Source: Homalodisca vitripennis (lineage: Eukaryota; Arthropoda; Insecta; Hemiptera; Cicadellidae). Taken from it: DNA of 64,000 nucleotides. The position numbers were made by a program, and so were the translations under genes. Positions 46,286 through 58,639 of this stretch are shown piece after piece (positions within the stretch are counted from its first letter, which is position 1; every line of letters starts with the position of its first letter). The stretch spans positions 1-64,000 of the forward strand of contig NW_025778900.1 of NCBI RefSeq assembly GCF_021130785.1. The letters are read 5' to 3'. The notes under the pieces were generated by a model, which saw only the letters and a list, made by a program, of their open reading frames with translations, was not told where the DNA came from and did not search any database.

Positions 46286-47099
46286 ATTACGTGCTACAAC
46301 ATTTTCTTGCTCAGGGAACAATGGAAACGTTACTACGATATCGAAAATACCGTAGACATGAAGAAGATTACATGGGCTGAAGTGAGAAGTAATACCTGTA
46401 TTAGGTAAAGTAGGAATCTCACGCTGGTTATTTATAGACTTTTCAATCGTAACCGTATGGAAACTTCTTCTATCCCATGTGATAAATAATTCATTCAAGC
46501 AAGACACTCTTCTTCACTCACTAAATCTCAAATAAAAGCCAATTACAGTTTTAGTAACTTATGAACATTTTAACAATGAACACTTCATTAAATAATACAG
46601 GTACGTACTACAATCGTGTCTAATTCCGATTAAAACTTTTATGGTTCCATCGTACGAGTGTTCTTATTAAGTGCGATGGATTTGTTATTTATTCACTCTT
46701 TCCTAAGTAAGGTACATGTCTTACTGAAATTATTGCAACTATCAATAGTATTATAGATTGTTACAGAGTAATCTGTGGCGTATTTCATTGTTACTTATAT
46801 AATTACGTAGTGTCACTCTTCAGCTTCAGGATCCTAAAACATTACTATTTTAACGTAAAATCGTTATTTTCAAGTAGATCAGGATATTCCAGTGTCAATC
46901 ATTAATTTTAAAAGTGTTTATTATACCATTGAAAAAAGACATACCTATGAAGTACCTGATATTCAATAGGAAATTGTGTGCAGAGCCACGGGTAAAGGCT
47001 GGTACGTAGTTATATAAACTTCTACGACATCTAGAGGCGCTCTTGATTGAATGTCAAAATCTTATCTGGAATACTCTAAACTCATCAGTGGAACAATGT
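46286..47099. other. spacer, no gene
   Basis: No recognisable frame or module was found. Confidence 0.4.
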
Positions 47100-48239
47100 A
47101 GAGTGTATAAATGTTGTGAAAAACTCTACGCCTTGTACGGATATTATCAAATGCCTTTTCAAGCCCAAAATCGAGTTTAGAACATCTCCTTGTGTATAAA
47201 CTTCTCTAATATGGTTATAGTTATACTAAGCAATACTGCATCTATATTTAAATATGTGTCATAGTCTATTTTTTTATTAGAAAAATAATAAATATTTCAC
47301 AGCTGTAACCTGCTAAATAGTAATAAGATGATAAATAGTCTAAATACAGGAGGGAAATTTAATCAAATTCATGAAACTTTTCAGCTATACTAATAATCAA
47401 TAACATGGCATGTCGAATAGTTTGTCTGAATTTTGGATCTAAACTATGATAATTTACCACATAGACATTCAATGTAAGACAGGTAACATACCATGTTTGT
47501 CTCTATAGTATTATGTATTAAATAATAATAGCATTCATCACGTAAACAAGGAAGTGGATTTAAAACCGAAATAAAAAGAAACATGTGAATTATACACAAC
47601 AGAGCACATATTAATAATGTTTAATATCTATACAAACAATAAAGGACAGTTACTACATATTTTTCAATTAATTCGATAGTGTTATTTACAAAATGTTGAA
47701 CTCACACAACATCGATTTGAGAAGCACGACCAGGAACAAGTGGCCTAAAGCTTAATGAAAACCTTTTTTATTTTTCAGTTTAATTTTCAAAGCCGTTCAA
47801 CACTCAGGAGATGGAAGATATACACTGGGAGTACGATGGCGAAGACCAAGATCGACACAATGAGTTATATATGAGTTACTTTCATTATTTACTATTTAAA
47901 GTTTGTTTTCTTACTATTATTCTTTTCCAATCAGTTTATATAACAGCTTTAGCTATTATTAATCACAGGTAAAACTATTGAAATAATTCCTATGTAATTA
48001 TAACTCGTTTATAATTAACAGGATTTTAATCTGTAAAGAATTTTGGGAGTTTATTTTCTTGTTTAATGATGGTTGTCTTAATCAACGAATAACTTTTGTA
48101 TGTTTTGTAGGAAAATAGTAGGAAGTTGTGATTTATGGTTTTAAGTCCTTGAGTACTCTAAGTGTACAAACAAAATCAATTCACAATAATTTTCCATACA
48201 TTATTCAAATGTGTAAAGATCCGTTCATATATTGATATT
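47100..48239 (+). repeat. macro-repeat unit 12
   Basis: CTACGCCTTGTACGGATATT near 47127, AATATGGTTATAGTTATACT near 47209, CACGACCAGGAACAAGTGG near 47726, GAGTTATATATGAGTTACTT near 47862 and M2 (AGTACTCTAAGTGTACAAAC near 48152) are in standard order. The M1 end is missing, because unit 13 begins. Confidence 0.62.
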
Positions 48240-50530
48240 TTTAAATTCTCTGATATATTTATAGTTAAGCAAAGAAATACTATATCTATATTTAAATAAG
48301 TTTTATAGTTTGAATATTTTTAATCGAAAAATAAGTTCAAGTACATGAGGGTAATCAATGTTAAGTATGCAATAAATAAGGAAGGTTAAGCTAGTGTGAC
48401 AGTCCTACCATGGTTTGTTTATTGCAGGATGGTTATAGAAATAGATAGACATGTGGTCATACATGCCATTTTATAATGATGTACAGTTCAAAACTATTTT
48501 TCAAACGTATTTGAAAATTAAATTGAATTAAATTTAACCCTCATGCTCACGCCAATAGAAAAAGATCTTTGCTTATTAGCTTATCGAAACAGTAAATTGT
48601 ATGTCTTAAAGAACTAGTATTTCCTTGAAAATTCAACATTATTTACGGTTCTTATAAGATAAATCACAGTGAAAATATAAAATGTATGAGAGTATTTTTG
48701 TTGCTGATATACTATTTAGTAATTGCATGTCTCGAATAGTTGTACATCTTTGTCTCTATTACGTATGTTTTCGTAATCAGATAAGAAGACTTGGTTTAAT
48801 ATCAGTGGTAGTCGTATTGGAAACAAGTAAAGGTGAAAATTAAAATTGAAACTGTTGCAGCATACGCTACGGTGTATATATATTAACAATATGTAATATC
48901 CATTGAAACAACAAGCAACAATTATCACAATGTTTTTCAATAAATGCCAAAGTTTTATTTACATCAGTAGTGAAGCATCACAAAAGACAAAATTTGAAGG
49001 CCGGAAGTTTAACATGGACCAGGATGATCTTAGATTTAGGTTTTTATATTCTACACGAGGGTCCGAAAATCTAAACCAGGATTACGATAACCAGTCCCAG
49101 GGCCAGGACCTATAGATGAGTTACTTTTATTGTTTACAAATCGATTATTTTCTTAATACCCAAAACACTGTAAATCACACTTTTAGTAGCGATTTACAAT
49201 AATATTTTAAAATACAAGCATTAACTTCATTCAAGCAGGAATTACATACACGTGCAAAGCTCTCAACCTAACCTAGCCAACAGGTGATCAGTAAAAAATA
49301 TGTTTCCTAGCAAACTTATTTCTCATTTAAGAAAGGAAACATCTATACATCCAGGAATATAGAGGAGTCATACAAACCGACTGCCTGCTAAAGTAAACTT
49401 GTCTATGTTTAACATTAATAGGAACTGTATCAACACTTGTAGAATGTTTCAGTCCTTTTTACCAATTCTTTTTTATGTGTAAAAACTATAAATGTTTTTA
49501 AATAGAATTCTATTAATTTTCATCCCAAGTTTCTTTAATTTGTCATCAAACTTTAATTTTTCATCATTGTTAAAAGTGCGTTGGCAAATTTTATATATAT
49601 ATCTTAGTTGCCTATACTCTTATAAACGCACCAAAACACGTATAGGTACATTTGTATCTAAGTATAATATTTACTTTATCAATCGCATCTGTATTATTAA
49701 TTTAACACTCAGAGAAGCACTACATGTAACCCGATGTGATCATCACAAAGATCATTTAGACATCAATATTTCCTCTCTCTCTATTTCTTCTTACTCAAAG
49801 CATTTAAATTCCGATTTTTATGAAAATGTTTGTATTGGTTGATTATTTCATTCAACTTCTTTTCTGTTATGTAACGAATTCCCCTTTACTTTTTCCATCG
49901 GGAAGTTATTAACCTAAATTTTAGCTGTTATTAATCCTCTCTGTAACAAAAGAGTCCAGGGAGAATAGGTGACCAATAATATTCATCTAAGAAGAGACAA
50001 TATCGATTTTTTAAACCTTTTACGTAGTTGATAAAGAACTTACAGCTGTTTGTGAGATCTATTTCCTCACTTATTGTGTAAAGCAATCTCGTTAGCGTTT
50101 TAGAAGGCTAAATATTTAAAAGTAATTAAAACTAGTATGTACTAGATGGGTAACTTAGTATTGCCTTAGTAATTTAGGTTAAATTTCTAAAACTCAATAA
50201 CTTTAAATACAGTTTTATATAGTTTTGCAAGCAAATATATTCTATACCTTCGTATTCTTTCGGTTGGTTACTAAAACCTACACTAGAGCTATCTTCTTTT
50301 GTAGAATAGATATAAAATATCCAATTGAAGTGGTAAGTAAGGGCGATGCAAAATTATATTTCATTGTTAAGTTTAAATATTTGAAAATTCTCACTTTAAC
50401 TAATAATAACTAAAATTCTGTTTCACGACTAAAGAAATGAGACTTTGTCGACAATAATGCATCTCTCTGCTTATAACTTCTAAATCGACTGGGTAACCTG
50501 TTTATCTAAACCATTACCAGAAAGGTTTGT
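48240..50530 (+). repeat. macro-repeat unit 13 (long)
   Basis: GGTAATCAATGTTAAGTATG near 48350, GTAATCAGATAAGAAGACTT near 48773, TATCCATTGAAACAACAAGC near 48897, GAAGGCCGGAAGTTTAAC near 48996, GATGAGTTACTTTTATTG near 49115, M2-like near 49940 and M1 (CTACACTAGAGCTATC at 50278) are in order; M2 to M1 is about 340 bp. The last 490 bp match 27985-28470. A 70-codon frame (48903-49115) overlaps the GGACCAGG blocks. Confidence 0.65.
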
Positions 50531-53520
50531 ACTCACTTTTAACACTTTAAATGAAATAACAGTTCAAATATATTTCAAACTCACTAGATACTCTTAATTT
50601 TTTGCTTAATTACACATTCTAAGTCAATAATTTTAGTTACTGGGTCCCGGGACAATCAACAATGTGATGGACTAGACTAAGAAACATAGACTTAAACTAA
50701 ACCACGTAGAAACTAAACCGAATGTGATTCCTCGTTACCAAACTTTGATAGATTTTATATCTTTGCGTGACGTTACTGTAGATGGAACTGTATTACCTAA
50801 TTATGATAAAGTAAAATACTTGAGACTGGCAAGAAATTGTACTTTAGATGGACTCATGCAGTGACAGACTAGTAAGAAAGTTTTACATAAATACATTCAC
50901 TTAAAATAACTCGAGAGGTTTTGCTGCTTCACATAAAACTGTTAAATATATATAGTACAGAAAAATGCCTTTCATTCAGCAAGTGTTTTTTAATGATACA
51001 TCATTGTTTCTCAAATCTGCTCTTGTCACATCACCAGATTTAGCTCTAAAATAATAATAAAAAGTCCACACATAATTATATAGGGTGTTGAAACTGTGCG
51101 TAACAAACATTTTATTGTTTAGTGGTTATGGATAGAATTTAGATTATGTATATGGGTATACTATAGTTTTACCTATCTTTTGGTGGTAAATTATGTTATT
51201 TTTATCACTGATACGGGACTTCCTAAGGAGAATGCAATAAAAAGTTCTTGTGAAAGCCTATAGTGAATATTTTAAAGGCATTTTTCTCAGTAAGTAGCTA
51301 CAAGTTTCATATCATAAGGACCACCTTAGCGAAAATATGACTGAAATTAAAGAACATTGGTACCTTATGCGGTATTTTTGTTAAAACTAAGTTAAGTTGA
51401 ACAACACAAATAATACAATTAACTAAATTTTGTTTTTCAAGTAACTGTTTATTGGATGTAATTCCCACATTAGATTGTTTCAAAAAATAATTTTCCATAA
51501 AACATTGTTTGCAACAGATTTATTCTTATTATAATTACCGTGAAAGCCCAATATTAATGTAGATTTTGACAATAATTTTAATTGTATTGTCGAAGTGTTA
51601 CAACAATATTGATAAGCGGCATCACGAATTAAATTTCTTGAAATCCAATCTATGTGAGTACGAGAGGATATCGACAATAGCACAGAACCAAGTTCTCCTT
51701 ATTTATCCTGTTATTCGATATAGGTTGGTGAGAATTTGCTGATGGCTATGTTATTTTTTACGTTGTGGACTACTACTGCAGCCAAAGATGTAATATCTTA
51801 GGAAAATGTTGTATAAACAAGTTAGGGTCTAAAGAGATGTCGAATTATTCTATTTATGATTTTGTAACTTACATCTTCTATGTATCATATAAAATCGTTC
51901 ACATTCTTGTAATTAACCTTTCTTCTTCCTTCTCTTACGGAAGTTATATATTGAATATATAATCGTGGATTATCCAAAGAATATACGCTTCCATAACTCA
52001 TGTTTCCCAAATAGAGAGATATTTCTTCATCTAAAAAAATGCATTACCGCCACGGCATTTTACATCTGATGTCTTACCTGAAGTTTGAAATTCATAAAAA
52101 GAGATTAACTGTTAACACACGTAATGAAAAAATGTAAATTTATTAAAATCATGTACACTATTAATTCAAGGTATTTTATATGTAAAAGCAGAGTTTACAT
52201 TGTTACAGACAGGCCAATCTAGCGCTGTTTTAGGGTTGATTCCTTATGGCTACGTGTAATACACATTTAAAATAATATATGTTTAACAAGAATAATTTAT
52301 CACAGTTATATTACAATCACATTTACTAAAGCAAATAGTAATAAAAAAGAGCTATTTAAATATAATTTTTTTTTTCAGAGTAATTTCAAAATCGGGTTTC
52401 TTTTCATTTTTTCACCGGTCATACTCATTAACCCGACCTTAATCATTTACAAATATGTGTATAATTTTTATTTTCAATGACTCAATTCAAAAAGATATAA
52501 ATAATTAAACATACAACATTCAATAACACATGACAATTATCAGTATATATTAAGCTTCAGCTATAAATAAAACTGTAAAATATAACATTTTATAACTATA
52601 GCTCGACTCAATACAATATTTCAATATCAGTATAGGAATTGATATCGTGTTTACGGAGCAAGTGTTTACTGGATAAAAGTCTAAATCGTGTACCATTAAT
52701 TCCGAATTGCATTATTCAGATATATTTAAATTGTTTTGAAATAAATGAACAGATTAAAATGACAATAATTGAAATAAAAGCTTTTAAAATAATCGTATAA
52801 TTTATTTTATTATGTTTATATTGAAAATTGTTCTTGGTTATTAAAATAGTCTATAGAATTAAAATTAAATAAACTTATGATTATACCAGTAAAAACTTGT
52901 AAGCTGAACTCTGCAAAATTGACTATTACTTATATTTATTAAAATGATTTGTAATAATTTCATTACATGTAAAATAAAATACATGGTCCTTATTTTTTTA
53001 AACCATAATTAAATTGTTATTTACCCAAATGTTGAATATCGCCATATTTGTAACGTAAACTCTATGGAGAGTAAAGTTTCATTTGCGGCATTACAAAGAT
53101 GAAATAAGAAGTCATGGATAAACAAACAGTATATTATTATTAAACTTTAGAGTTTCTAATAAGCTGATGCTGAAAGGTAATAAATTTCCACAGCTCTGTA
53201 TTTGAGATAGTGCACAAATCATACGACTTGGAGAGTCCAACTTCTATATTTATTGTTCTAATCTCTGCCAAAGAATCTATTCAGATTTAGAACTTATTTT
53301 TTTATCATATAAAAGCAAAATGTAATGTCGATTAATTACCGATGTTATCATATGTTATAAACAAACGTTATCACTTAAAGTTTCATTGACTTTTATATTA
53401 GAATACAAATAACTAATTTTTAAAGAATAAAACTTATTACTTGTAGAATTTAAAGTAATTCATTAAATCCTAAGATATTATTTTCTTATATTTAAGAATA
53501 AAAGAATTCCTACCGATTCC
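50531..53520. other. 3-kb AT-rich spacer, no gene
   Basis: Very AT-rich, with several frames of about 60-67 codons but no motif, repeat module or RNA gene that I can support. Confidence 0.45.
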
Positions 53521-53532
53521 TGAATATATAAC

Positions 53533-53826
53533 TCAAGTATATTTTTTTGTACGATGATGATATGCAATTCTTTCTTTAAGTAAAGATTTAGAAGCAGAAG
53601 ACAAAATTTTACTGGCTTTCCTACTATGAAAAGGAGTTTTTAGAGTTAACCCTATAGGCATAAGGTCTTCAACCTTACATTTATGCAAGAAAGTTAAATG
53701 ATTAATGTGTTTAGTTAGCTTAAGATGCAAGCTCTCAAGGTCTTTGATTTGTTTACTGGTTCCGGGTCCGTACCAGTAACAATAACCTTCAAACAAAGAA
53801 TCAAAGCTTTTGTTTTCAGAATTCAT
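53533..53826 (-). pseudogene. retroelement polyprotein fragment, possibly Penelope-like
   Basis: An uninterrupted 97-codon frame containing LHLKLTKHINHLTFLHKCKV, then LMPIGLTLKTPF and ILSSASKSLLKERIAYHH. The pattern (paired basic helices, 'HLTFLxxC', 'PxGLxLKxP', 'ASKxLLxERI') resembles the segment upstream of the RT domain in Penelope-like retroelements as I recall it. No RT motif is present and no second copy is in the window. It is more intact than its surroundings. Both ends break into AT-rich DNA. An unknown host gene exon is the alternative. Confidence 0.35.
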
Positions 53827-53859
53827 GCATGCAGTACGTAATACATCAGCTAGAATAAG

Positions 53860-54960
53860 TTCGGAAGGCTAAAACGAGGACCAAGACTATCATAGATGAA
53901 TTACTGTTATTATTTAGAGTTCCAAGTTTCTAATCATAGCATCTCTAGCTACCCAAAGCAGTTTTTCATCCTAATTAATCACAGCAAAAAACACTGGAAC
54001 AGTAATGTTAATGGTGTAAAAAGATTTTATCTTTGCATATGTTTTAATTTCACTATTTATTTTTAGTAGGTATTTTCCTTAACCAATGAATTGCATTTAT
54101 AATTTTTATTTCAATACTTGTGTTTTGAGCTGTTTTTCATTCCGTCTGTACCCATAGTGTACAGAAAGAATCGAATCCGAATTTAATACACAAAATCTTG
54201 AACTTCTCGGCCTTACTTCGTATTGTGAATATATTTGCTAAAGTTTTTACAGTTTCATTTTAGTATTATTTCCTAAATTATATCTATCAGACATCTTCTG
54301 GCGATTTCTAGTATTATAAGCACTGACCTTGAGTTGAAAACTGTTAAATGTAGTCATTTAAGAATATAAATGATCAAATATATGATCACTTCCGATATTA
54401 ATATGGTCTTTAGTGTTCCAGTTATTAACTTACATAGAATTAACCACAACCATTTATATTTTATTGGCTTATATGGTACTTTAGGTCAATTATTAAGATG
54501 GTTAGTTTTAAAACAAATATTTAGGTTTACATTTAAGCGAATTTAAAAATATGTTATAAGGGGAAAACAGTAGTATTTATATTAAAAACCTAATATTTAG
54601 ATTTTTTTTATTGCAAATTAAATATTTTAAACTGATTCTAGAACTCTATTGTTATATTTCGGGAATACGTATCCTTAGAAATAAGGTTCAATCAAAATAT
54701 AAATTGCATTGACCATGTATTTTATGAAAGCGGCTGCTCACATAAAACTGTCTATAACCAGAACAGTTCACAGTTTTGATATTTTCATAGAACATCTCGT
54801 CATTGAACAAGTTTTATTCCACGATGACCTACAAGAAGGTAGGATTATACCACGCCACGTGTCACGTAACAGGCTTCGCTGAACTTCATGTAAAATGTAA
54901 TGCCTGTTGCTTATGACAATGTCGAGATATCTTGCAGATATATTTATTTCCCCCAGCATA
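53860..54960 (+). repeat. macro-repeat unit 14
   Basis: AACGAGGACCAAGAC near 53874, GATGAATTACTGTTATTATT near 53896, M2 (CTGTACCCATAGTGTACAGA near 54146), ATATCTATCAGACATCTTCT near 54280 and GCATTGACCATGTATTTTAT near 54706 with TGTCACGTAACAGGCTTCGC near 54860. It links the M2 part of the family to the downstream modules seen in unit 4. Confidence 0.62.
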
Positions 54961-55198
54961 CATATTATAAATTGCTTTAGCCTACTTAGTAGCCCCTAAT
55001 AGGTATCAATAATGCAATAGGAATGGACATGCACCGTCAAAGAACTTGCTCTTCTCTACGGAAAAAAGTTAATACATTATTTCTTTCATAATGCTACACG
55101 AGCTATTTTAATAGCTTTTGTAACTTTAGTTACAAAATACAAGTTTTGGTCGGGTAGTAATATTTTCTTGTTACCGTGTTAATAATGTTTATGTACAT
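54961..55198. other. spacer, nothing identified
   Basis: No feature was recognised. Confidence 0.4.
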
Positions 55199-55500
55199 AC
55201 GAACCAGGGCGACCCAGTGGCCTGCCGGAGACACACGCTCTGGGCAGCGAGCAACTGCCTCCTTGCGGTCTTGCAGGTGAGGTGGTACCATGCTGGGGCC
55301 GCATATGTGAGCACTGGTCGTATCAGAGCCGTGTAGAGCAGGACCTTCGTCCTGGTCGGTAACTTCGTGGAGTTGAGCAGGGGGCCGATGCTGCCGAAGG
55401 CCTTCCTCGCTTGGCCACAGATCCTCTTGACGTGGGGTGTGAAGGTCAGCTTGGAGTCCAGGAGTACCCCCAGATACTTGACTGAAGTACTCCACATCAA
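55199..55500 (-). pseudogene. jockey-type RT C-terminal fragment, copy A
   Basis: Reads WSTSVKYLGVLLDSKLTF, IRPVLTYAAPAWYHLTCKTA and QSVCLRQATGSPWFV, the region after the RT palm in jockey-clade LINEs. The 302 bp are about 97% identical to 55844-56145, and both start at the same base (TTGATGTGGAGTACTTCAG on the minus strand). It ends abruptly in non-element DNA after GSPWFV, so it has neither the catalytic RT part nor its own 3' end. Confidence 0.82.
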
Positions 55501-56148
55501 GTCAAGTCAAGTCAAGTCGCTGTGACTGTGGGGGGGGGGGTGGATCCCCCACATCTTTCAAGGCCTCTGCCGGTTAGGCTTTTCCCTTGTGTCTCGAGGG
55601 TCATAGCCCTAGTAGCTTTCGCTACCTGTCAGTGAGGTGAAGTGTCGTGGTGCAGTCGAAGTTGTAGTCGATGTCATCAGTCATCCATAGGAAGACGCAG
55701 TTGGGGGACGTCCTGGGCGCGAAGCTCACGGATGTGATCCCACGGTGAGGACTCTGCAGCCTTCCTCAAGGCTCGATGTCAGGCCTTCTACGAAGCTCCT
55801 GATGGTAGGGACGTTGGACGAAGCCCTGACTATGGTGTTCATCACGAACCAGGGCGACCCAGTGGCCCGCCGGAGACAAACGCTCTGGACAGCGAGCAAC
55901 TGCCTCCTTGCGGTCTTGCAGGTGAGGTGGTACCATGCTGGGGCCGCATATGTGAGCACTGGTCGTATCAGAGCCGTGTAGAGCAGGACCTTCGTCCTGG
56001 TCGTTAACTTCGTGGTGTTGAGCAGGGGGCCGATGCTGCCGAAGCCCTTCCTCGCTTGGCCACAGATCCTCTTGACGTGGGGTGTGAAGGTCAGCTTGGA
56101 GTCCAGGAGTACCCCCAGGTACTTGACTGAAGTACTCCACATCAACAC
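55501..56148 (-). mobile_element. jockey-type LINE 3' portion, copy B, with tandem 3' tail
   Basis: 5'-truncated element on the minus strand. The coding end (56145-55726) is followed by a GC-rich 3' untranslated region and a G/C hairpin (TGTGGGGG with CCCCCACA, 55531-55556 on the plus strand). It ends in a short tandem repeat (TTGAC)n at 55498-55518. Short tandem 3' tails are known for several non-LTR clades. Copy A abuts this tail directly. Confidence 0.72.
55726..56148 (-). pseudogene. jockey-type RT C-terminal fragment, copy B
   Basis: About 140 codons open: SVKYLGVLLDSKLTFTPHV, ARKGFGSIGPLL, TRTKVLLYTALIRPVLTYAA, QSVCLRRATGSPWFVMN, then NVPTIRSFVEG. This corresponds to the thumb and C-terminal region of jockey-clade RT; the catalytic motifs A-C are lost by 5' truncation. 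It is of a different family from the 22-kb element (IKYLGVVLNRTL there). The frame starts at the truncation, not at a natural initiation codon. Confidence 0.83.
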
Positions 56149-57950
56149 TATTTATATTACATATTTGCTATAAATTTCAAATTTAAGGGGAGAATTAATT
56201 CCTAAAAGATATCTATCAGATATTTTTCTGGCAATTTCCAGTAACATAAATATAGACTTTTGACTTGAAAAGGTTTTGTAATTGCTGGTTAACAATTAAA
56301 CTTGTAAACAAAGTATGCCTATGCATTATATTTAATAATTGTCTAAAACTGTGTTGACCAGTTTTGATAGACATATGGTCTATAATGTTCGAGGTCTTCA
56401 CGTAGTTATTGAATTTAACACCAGAGTTCTATCGCAGTACATGATATTATAGTATATAGTCTATAAAAGTGGTAAATAAAGAGAAATGCTTTTATTTCCT
56501 AATCGCTTTACGGATTTTACTTTTCAATGTAACTGATTATTATTTTATATCTATTTCATGGAAAACTATAATGAACCATTGTGGTGAATAATGTATCAGC
56601 TGAAATTTTAAAATGTGAGATCACTCTGCAGGGATGAACTATTACCATATTGACCTTAGTATGAATGTTGGTTAATATTGTGAATTAAATGACAGTATTA
56701 ATAAATCCTAGAAACCGCTAAAATGTTAACGTTTAATTGCCTTAATAAGTATTTTAAGTTAGGATCCTTTGGTTTTCTTAGGCGTCGTGAGGAGGGATTG
56801 GAGCAGGTAAGCATTGTACAGAAGACAGCATGGTTTTGTAAAGGCCTGGGATTTTTCATAGCTTAAACTGGAAGAGAGAGTCTAATACTCACAATTAATA
56901 AAACTAGGAAACCTGACCCACTGTTATACAAAAACTGGTTAGTTGTTAAGCAACTATTTAGTTCTACAACTGTATGAATTTTAAACAAGTTTACAATTAA
57001 GTAGAAAAAGTGGTATTTCTATTTTTGGCATTTATTTTTTTCTTACGAATTAAAGGTTATAATTAGTTTGGGTACTAATACATATCCTTAGCAATAAATG
57101 TACTAAATATATAAACCGCACTGACCATGCACTTCAAGACAGTTACTGCTCACATAAAATTATGTTCAACATGATTAGCTCTCAGTTTTTATATTCTCAG
57201 GGAACCTCCAGTCATTGAACATGTGTTACCCTACAATGACTTGGATTAAAACAAAATGCAAATACGCTATACCATATCACGTTACACGCTTCACTGATGT
57301 TGCATGCAAAATGTAATGTTAATGATTCATTTTATTGTTGAAATGTCTTATAAACATTTTTGTATCCTCCAAATTCGTGTCACTATAAAAATTATACACA
57401 AGATTGGTTGAGAATATTGAAAGTTTTTTTTAAACAGCCTTTGATTCTTGCATATCTTTGTATTGGCATATTATAGCATAGGTTTATTGGTTTTGTGGTG
57501 AAGGGAATCTTTATAAATTGTTTGTTTTAAATTTTAAATCATTGAAAGTGTGGCTTATCAATCACAATTAAAGTTTTATGGAAACTGTTTGTAAGAGTTA
57601 TTTTTCTTAGATTTAAACAATTATAACTAACCTTTAGATACCAATAACATTTATATCACCTTCAGACAACTATACTGCGTAATTAAACTGATTTTAGCTA
57701 TATTTTAATTTTTATACACGCTTACCAAACGCTAAATTTCATAGTTGGGCTTATGTTTGTATAGCTACTATAAATTGATTTATGGAAAATTATAACTTTT
57801 AACCTTTCATACTCTTCCACTTTGAGTCCCACGAAAACTAAAGCAAAGATGTTTTTTCTGACTTAAGATAAATTCCTCTAACCCTTCAAAAGACAAAGCA
57901 GGTTTATTGGCTAATACAATGTAAATTGCCATCTTACTACTGTTAGAAGA
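56147..57950 (+). repeat. macro-repeat unit 15 (duplicate of unit 4)
   Basis: Same modules as 14113-15900, including ACACCAGAGTTCTATCGCAG near 56419 and ATAAACCGCACTGACCATGC near 57112, with scattered single-base differences. Confidence 0.6.
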
Positions 57951-58639
57951 TAAAGTATTGGATTTTCAATGATTTTCTTATCTGATAAGAAGGCAATAAA
58001 CGTTGATCTTACTCAGAAGTATTTATATAGTCGGTAACAGATGTGTACCAATTTATTTGTTCTATGCGTCTTATTCTACGCCGGATAAAAACTGCAGGTA
58101 TCCCAGCAACATTCTTTTTTATGTCACTAAAAATTCTTAACGCTCACAAATTCTGTCGGTAGATTTTTTCTCACTTTAGATGCAAGGTGTCAAATACTCG
58201 TACATTGGGTCCTTTACCCATGCTTTAAATTGGCTCGTGCATTGAAGAGGGTAATCAATACATAATTTTCAAAATATAAACATCCCATCCATATTGCGTA
58301 GTGAAAATTATCTATCAAAACATTAGAATATAGTCATAGGAATGCAATAAAAATGGTAACAGCTGCGTTAAACCCGTCCTTGTAAAGATGGCTATTCATT
58401 CAAATTTTTGTTTTCGTGATAGAATTCGTTAAAATATTACTTCACAATTACTCAAAATAGCTTATGTTACATGTCTTATATGTATTTAATAATATGTAGT
58501 ATTAAAAAAACGTAACTAATTATAATTGTAGTTTAGAATTGAATATAAATTTAAATGAATATGATGATCTCATTTCTTTTATAAGTAATAAATTATGAAA
58601 TAAAAAACAGCAATTTCTAAGAAATTAACTAAGAAATGT

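Noticed and set aside
46223..46507. 94-codon minus-strand frame
   Set aside because: Runs into the tandem repeat array and has no recognisable domain.
49260..49280. Telomere-like CCTAA repeats (AACCTAACCTAGCC)
   Set aside because: Only two units; far too short for an interstitial telomeric array.
49492..49842. 116-codon plus-strand frame
   Set aside because: Lies in diverged macro-repeat sequence, low-complexity and hydrophobic from AT-rich codons; no counterpart kept open in other units.
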